Shown here: one piece after another, positions 59,879-64,000 of the stretch
How the letters are laid out: each line of letters opens with the position of its first letter
Position numbering within the stretch: the first letter of the stretch is position 1
Assembly: GCF_000006565.2 (NCBI RefSeq)
Contig: NC_031475.1
Location: 2,464,190 to 2,528,189, forward strand
Origin: Toxoplasma gondii ME49
Lineage: Eukaryota; Apicomplexa; Conoidasida; Eucoccidiorida; Sarcocystidae
Length of the DNA: 64,000 nt
Direction of reading: 5' to 3'
Notes under the pieces: generated by a model
Database searches by the model: none
Seen by the model: the letters and a program-made list of their open reading frames with translations, nothing else
What the model was told of the DNA's origin: nothing
Position numbers and translations under genes: made by a program

Positions 59879-60620
59879 AGGAGCGACTTTGTGTTTACGT
59901 TTTGCGGCGCGGACACGGGAAAAGATCAAGAGCAAAGAAAGCTCTCTTCGTCGAAACATTCCGGACGCATAAGGGACAAAAGGCCTTTTTCAGGGAGAAG
60001 GTGTGCGCAGGACTACAGGGATACAAGAATTTTGTTAGAGGTGTTTTTGCCAACAGCAAGCGAGCCTACAGTTTGAGGATTTGCACGACGAAGAAAGGTA
60101 AAAGCAGGGGTCTACAGTTCCCCACTTCTTCGAGGCCCAGAAAGCGCGAGTTTATAGAGTCCAGTGAGCTTGTAGTGTCAGAATTCTGGTACGAGTTCAT
60201 TCTTGAACTGTCGACATAAATTATAGCGCTGAGGTTGAGTCATCATGCCCGGTGGCATTCGAGCAAATCTGTTTTACATTTTGGGTGAGCTCGGTTCACT
60301 TTATCCCCAAGCATCCCTCCCGCAAACGATGCATGCTCTGTCGCCTGTTCGGCGAGAGGAAACAGAAACGGCTATGTTATGAAAAAGTGGAGAAGTTGGG
60401 CTCTCTGCAGTTATTTTAAAATGCAGATATACAGATATGTATTCCCGCGATGCTTAAAGAAACGACTTCCACTGGCCAAGCCCTGTGTTTTTTTTGTAAA
60501 CTCAACAACCGGAAAACGCCGGGAGTAGTCTAGGGCGGCACCTGCCTTGAAGTGCTGAACGGGAGCGAAACGGGGTTCAGTACGTTTCATCTGATTAAAA
60601 ATAAGGCTGCTTATTACAAA

Positions 60621-60649
60621 TGTATATATATATATATATATATATATAC
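60621..60649. repeat. TA microsatellite
   Basis: Uninterrupted TA run of about 29 bases in the gap downstream of the FAM241-like gene. Confidence 0.85.
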
Positions 60650-62344
60650 TGGAATTATGACTGTGATTAGAAGGCCTAGGGGCGCCTGGAAATCTTTGTC
60701 CCCAGAGTTGCCTGAGAATGCGGAGGAAAGCATGGCAGAAGTCACGGGACAGTGCACGCGGTGGCTTTTATCTGAGTTGAGTTTAGCTTTTCTGAGTGAG
60801 CTAAACGCGTCTCCGTACCCATGCGCGCCGGCTCTCTAACCCCTCTCGGGATGCTGCATAGGTTTTAGTGCTACCTTACTGTAGACCTTGGGAGCCACGA
60901 TAATCTAACATGTAACTTAGTGTACGGAAATCAAAAGAAACAAAAACCTTTCAGCGACAGTTCGCTTGCTCGCACAGAAATGAGCATTTCTGACTGTAAT
61001 AACGGGGGAAGAAGAGGCTTGCGACAGAAGCGGAACCCCGCGAGCTTGAAAAGTCTGCTGACTCTTTTGCTCGGTCTGCTCAGGCAAATCCGTACTTGGG
61101 TAGTATTCCAAAGTACACGACAGCTCAGGCACTGGCAGAAATAGAGCAACAAGGAAAGCCGTTGGAAAACTTTTTCGCCACATGTATTTCTCCGATTGAT
61201 GGAAATAAGGTAGGGAAAATGGTGAAACATGCAACCAAAAAAGCGAGACCCCCGTAGAATTCCCGGCGTCAAAACTGTTTAGGAAACAAAGTGCCGTAAC
61301 GGGAGGACGCAACCTCCAGAGAGCAGCAACGATCCCGAGGCGAAAGTTAACCTTATAAAGGAGGTGTTTTGGACTAAAAATGCCTGTCTTGCATGAGAAT
61401 TTTCTGCAGAACAGACCACAATCGGTTGCTGTAAGATCCTAGCAAAGATCGATTGTCGACCCTGTGTCAGAGCGCTATTTTTTTGAGGTAATGTCACGGC
61501 CAGTCCAAGCAGCCGTAATAATTGTGGTGTTTGAGATGAAGTGGAAGGAAGTGACGCCAAATCGATGGATAGCTGCTTCCTGAGATTTAAATTCTCGTCG
61601 GAATTGTTCGGTCTCAATGAGAATGTGGCAGAACTCGCATGACGATCGTGTTTCTTAGGGAAGCCAGAGCTGCAATCTGATTTGGACTTTCCTCCGTCCT
61701 GGACCCGCTTACCATTAACACGTTGAGTTCTATTCGAATCAGACAAACGCACTCAAAGTGTCTAGCGGCGCTTGAGGGGAACTTCGACTGAATCATAATT
61801 TCCCTGCTTTTCCAAATCCTCTCGCGTTTCATTGTCACATCTGAGCCAGTGCCGCATTTTGGCGGCATCATACAGGCTTCATCAGACGTAGTCAGTACCT
61901 TGACTCTCCCAGCAGTAAGAACTTCAATAGTGCATTTTACAGAACCCGGACAAGTAGAAAGGTAGCAGTTTCGGCTATATACGAGAAAACTCCTCTGTGT
62001 CGAAATCTTCCGTATGCATTGTCTCCAACAGTTAAAAGCCTATCACCTCCTACAGCGGGGAAAGCCGTGTTTTTCGACCCTCGTTTGAGCAGACTGCATA
62101 TCCCAGACTAAGGCCTCCAGGATTCGTTCATCGCAGAAACTGTAAAACAGCGAAGGTCGTGGATTTTATATCCTACGACAGAGAACCTTCTTCACACTGG
62201 TCGTATTCTAGGCGTAAGATGTATATGGCTGTTGTCACTCTTAGGCAGGTTTTGGCGCGTCTGTAGAGAGCTCAAAGAAACACACTAATTGCAGTGTGTA
62301 GATCACTATAAAGGAAGTCTTGCACTTAACATGGTGGCCGTAGA

Positions 62345-62412
62345 AACCATAATAGAACTTGGATCCGGTAAAACAAAGACCTTCAAGATCTAAACCGGGA
62401 GTCCGACTCGTA
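62345..62412 (+). repeat. Diverged dispersed repeat, copy B
   Basis: Partner of the sequence at 7872-7955, same orientation, about three quarters identical. Lies in intergenic sequence far from any predicted exon. Confidence 0.5.
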
Positions 62413-63316
62413 GCATTTGATCCCTGCCCTGCTCAGCAACAAATAATCAGCGGCAGCATTCTCTTTTAGAATAGTTTCTTAGCTACAATATTTTACTCTG
62501 CTCCTGGATTGGTTCTGTGCATATGCTAAACGAACGCTGCTGACGGACAGCTCCCCAGCACACCCGAATGCCGGTAGGATACAGAAATCCACCGCCTTGA
62601 GCATTTTCAAGAAGTCTAGTAGATTGGTGGAGTATAGCAATCATGAAAAACTTTTCCCAGAAACAAGAAAGATTGATTGTTGCCTGGGGACGGTTGACTA
62701 GACACGGGATTGAGGTGCCGCCACGCCGTTTTTGTGTGGTCTTTTCTCATGGTTTCGTTCAGTTAATTCTGCATGTGCATGCGCGGGTTTTTCCCGGCAC
62801 TATTTCCTCTGTTTCGAATTTCCTTTGCGTTCCGTTCTTTTCTGTTCTTCGTAGCCCGTTTTCGTTCCAACTCCTCGACCATCCGCGATTGCGAGAGATC
62901 GTTGTCAGCATACAGAGTTCTTTTTGGGTACCGCTCTAGTCTCAGCGTTGCTCCGGCTGTCTCGAACTCTCCAACCTCTCGAGTTCACAGCGTCCGTTCT
63001 CTTTCTTTTCCTCGCCTAGCCGTCGTCAAAATCTACTCTTTGGAACTTGTCGGTTTCACACTGTTTTGCCGACCTGCCACTTATTTCGTCCTTTGACCTT
63101 TCTCCGCCTCTCCAGTTTCTTTCTCCCGCGGAACGTCGAGTTCTCCCCGTTTATCTTGCCACCTCAAGGTCGCCTGCATTTCGCTTCCCGTGCTTTCTCC
63201 GTCTCTCTGTCTTCTAGTTTTGGTCCTTCCCTTCTCTGCCCTTCAAGTGGACCCTTGGTCTCCGGAGCTGTCTGTTTCTCCTCCCCCTCCTTCTGCTTGT
63301 CTTCCCGCTATCGATT

Positions 63317-63572
63317 ATGGGGAGGCTGCCAGACGTCCAGAACGCGGCGGCGACGCCAGCGAGCGCCTCTCGTGAAAACTCTGCGAATTCATCCAGTGCA
63401 AACAGTGCTTCGAAGGCTCCTTTTCCAGATCCCCCACCATGCTTCGGATTAGGGCAGCTCACTCGACATAATGCGATGCAGCTGAAGCAGCTCAACCTCG
63501 CAACTCTCCCCGTCACTTACGGAGACACGCTGTATGAACAGCTCCAGCGACATAGCGAGTTCTCGCGGCTTG
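63317..63572 (+). CDS. NAA50: NAA50-type N-terminal acetyltransferase, first exon only
   Basis: Catalytic subunit-type enzyme of the NatE complex, which acetylates protein N termini co-translationally and, in animals, supports sister-chromatid cohesion. Exon 1 encodes 85 residues plus one base and ends at a GTAGGC donor. After about 43 Ala/Ser-rich residues, the sequence LGQLTRHNAMQLKQLNLATL, then PVTYGDTLYEQL, follows the first helix-loop region of NAA50 closely, including the PVxYxxxxY pattern used in substrate binding. The acetyl-CoA-binding part (R/QxxGxG/A) must lie in later exons beyond the window. The rest, 63573-64000, appears to be intron; I found no exon there that fits the family. 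Start at the first ATG of the frame. Confidence 0.76.
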
Positions 63573-64000
63573 GTAGGCCACAGAAACGTGGATTCACACG
63601 ATCGTCTCCTCTCCTCTTCCCTCCTGTATGGAAGCCTAAGGATCAACAGTCACAGGGGGGAGGGGGGGGGAGTTGGATGCATGAGTCTTTGTCGCCTCTC
63701 CTTTTGAGGTTCTCGCGTTCTGTATGGTGGCGAATCTGCTTGCGTCTTTCCACGTTTCGTCTTTCGCTCTTCAGCAGGCGTCTCGTTCGTTTTCTCTGAC
63801 TGCCTTTTGATGGGATGCGTATGTTTTCATTCCATGGGCTCTGCTCTGTGGCAGCGGTCGAGAAACGCTTCAACCGTCTAGAGTCGCCCTCCTCGCCGTT
63901 ACCAGTGTCGGTGTACGAAAGCAAGCATAGATCCAATCGAGTAGTGAGGTGGAAATATCAGTCTATGGTGCAAATTGGATGATGCGTGCTGCGTCGATTC

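Larger units (their letters stand above)
59879..63316. other. Long gap before the acetyltransferase gene
   Basis: The first 350 bases hold a plus-strand Lys/Arg-rich frame (59902-60219) most likely within the 3' UTR of the preceding gene. A minus-strand frame at 61279-61752 has a coding-like middle (SDENLNLRKQLSIDLASLPS) but no clear start or partner. A diverged repeat lies at 62345-62412. From 62640 to 63316 the sequence is pyrimidine-rich and probably the promoter and 5' UTR of the next gene. No RNA gene seen. Confidence 0.4.

Noticed and set aside
63573..64000. Candidate second exon of NAA50 starting after GGCAG near 63855
   Set aside because: It can be spliced in phase, but the product has no resemblance to the acetyltransferase and soon reaches a stop.

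Overview
The window reads as nuclear DNA of a coccidian apicomplexan, most likely Toxoplasma gondii or a close relative such as Neospora or Hammondia. The genes are rich in GT-AG introns, proteins carry Ser, Glu and Arg low-complexity inserts, start codons often sit in an A-rich context (caaaATGg type), TGCATGC-type motifs are common, and a short TTTAGGG-type telomere-like run lies in an intron. One gene encodes a four-domain microneme adhesive repeat (MAR) protein of the MIC1/MIC13 type, a family known from coccidia. I recall MIC13 lying on T. gondii chromosome VIIb but could not check this. No bacterial operons, CRISPR arrays, tRNAs or rRNAs were found.

Left part (1-16.9 kb): the minus-strand splicing ATPase PRP16 (DHX38 type, last exons cut off by the window edge) sits head to head with a plus-strand MIC13-like adhesin of 468 residues in six exons. 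Beyond it lies a gene-poor stretch with two small genes that I assembled from splice signals and phase: a 157-residue, probably single-pass membrane protein on the minus strand and a 112-residue basic protein on the plus strand.

Middle (16.9-41 kb): a ten-exon mitochondrial elongation factor G1 (minus) is head to head with an NSUN5-type rRNA cytosine methyltransferase (plus, three exons). Next comes an unbroken 10-kb minus-strand reading frame for a 3,326-residue protein with TPR-like stretches.

Right part (41-64 kb): a type I phosphomannose isomerase (minus, three exons), then a long multi-exon divergent protein kinase (minus). One kinase intron contains a plausible small plus-strand gene. 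A FAM241/DUF4605-type small membrane protein and the first exon of an NAA50-type N-terminal acetyltransferase, both plus strand, close the window.

The genes do not form one pathway. Most are housekeeping functions: pre-mRNA splicing, mitochondrial translation, ribosomal RNA methylation, mannose-6-phosphate supply for glycoconjugates, and N-terminal acetylation. MIC13 is the only clear host-interaction gene. I did not find a new multi-gene system. The most interesting points are the gene nested antisense in the kinase intron with an apparent 32-bp intron, the unusual kinase, the MAR exon-pair duplication, the interstitial telomere-like run, and a diverged repeat shared by two distant places. 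All exon boundaries are my own readings of GT-AG signals with phase checks, not transcript-supported.
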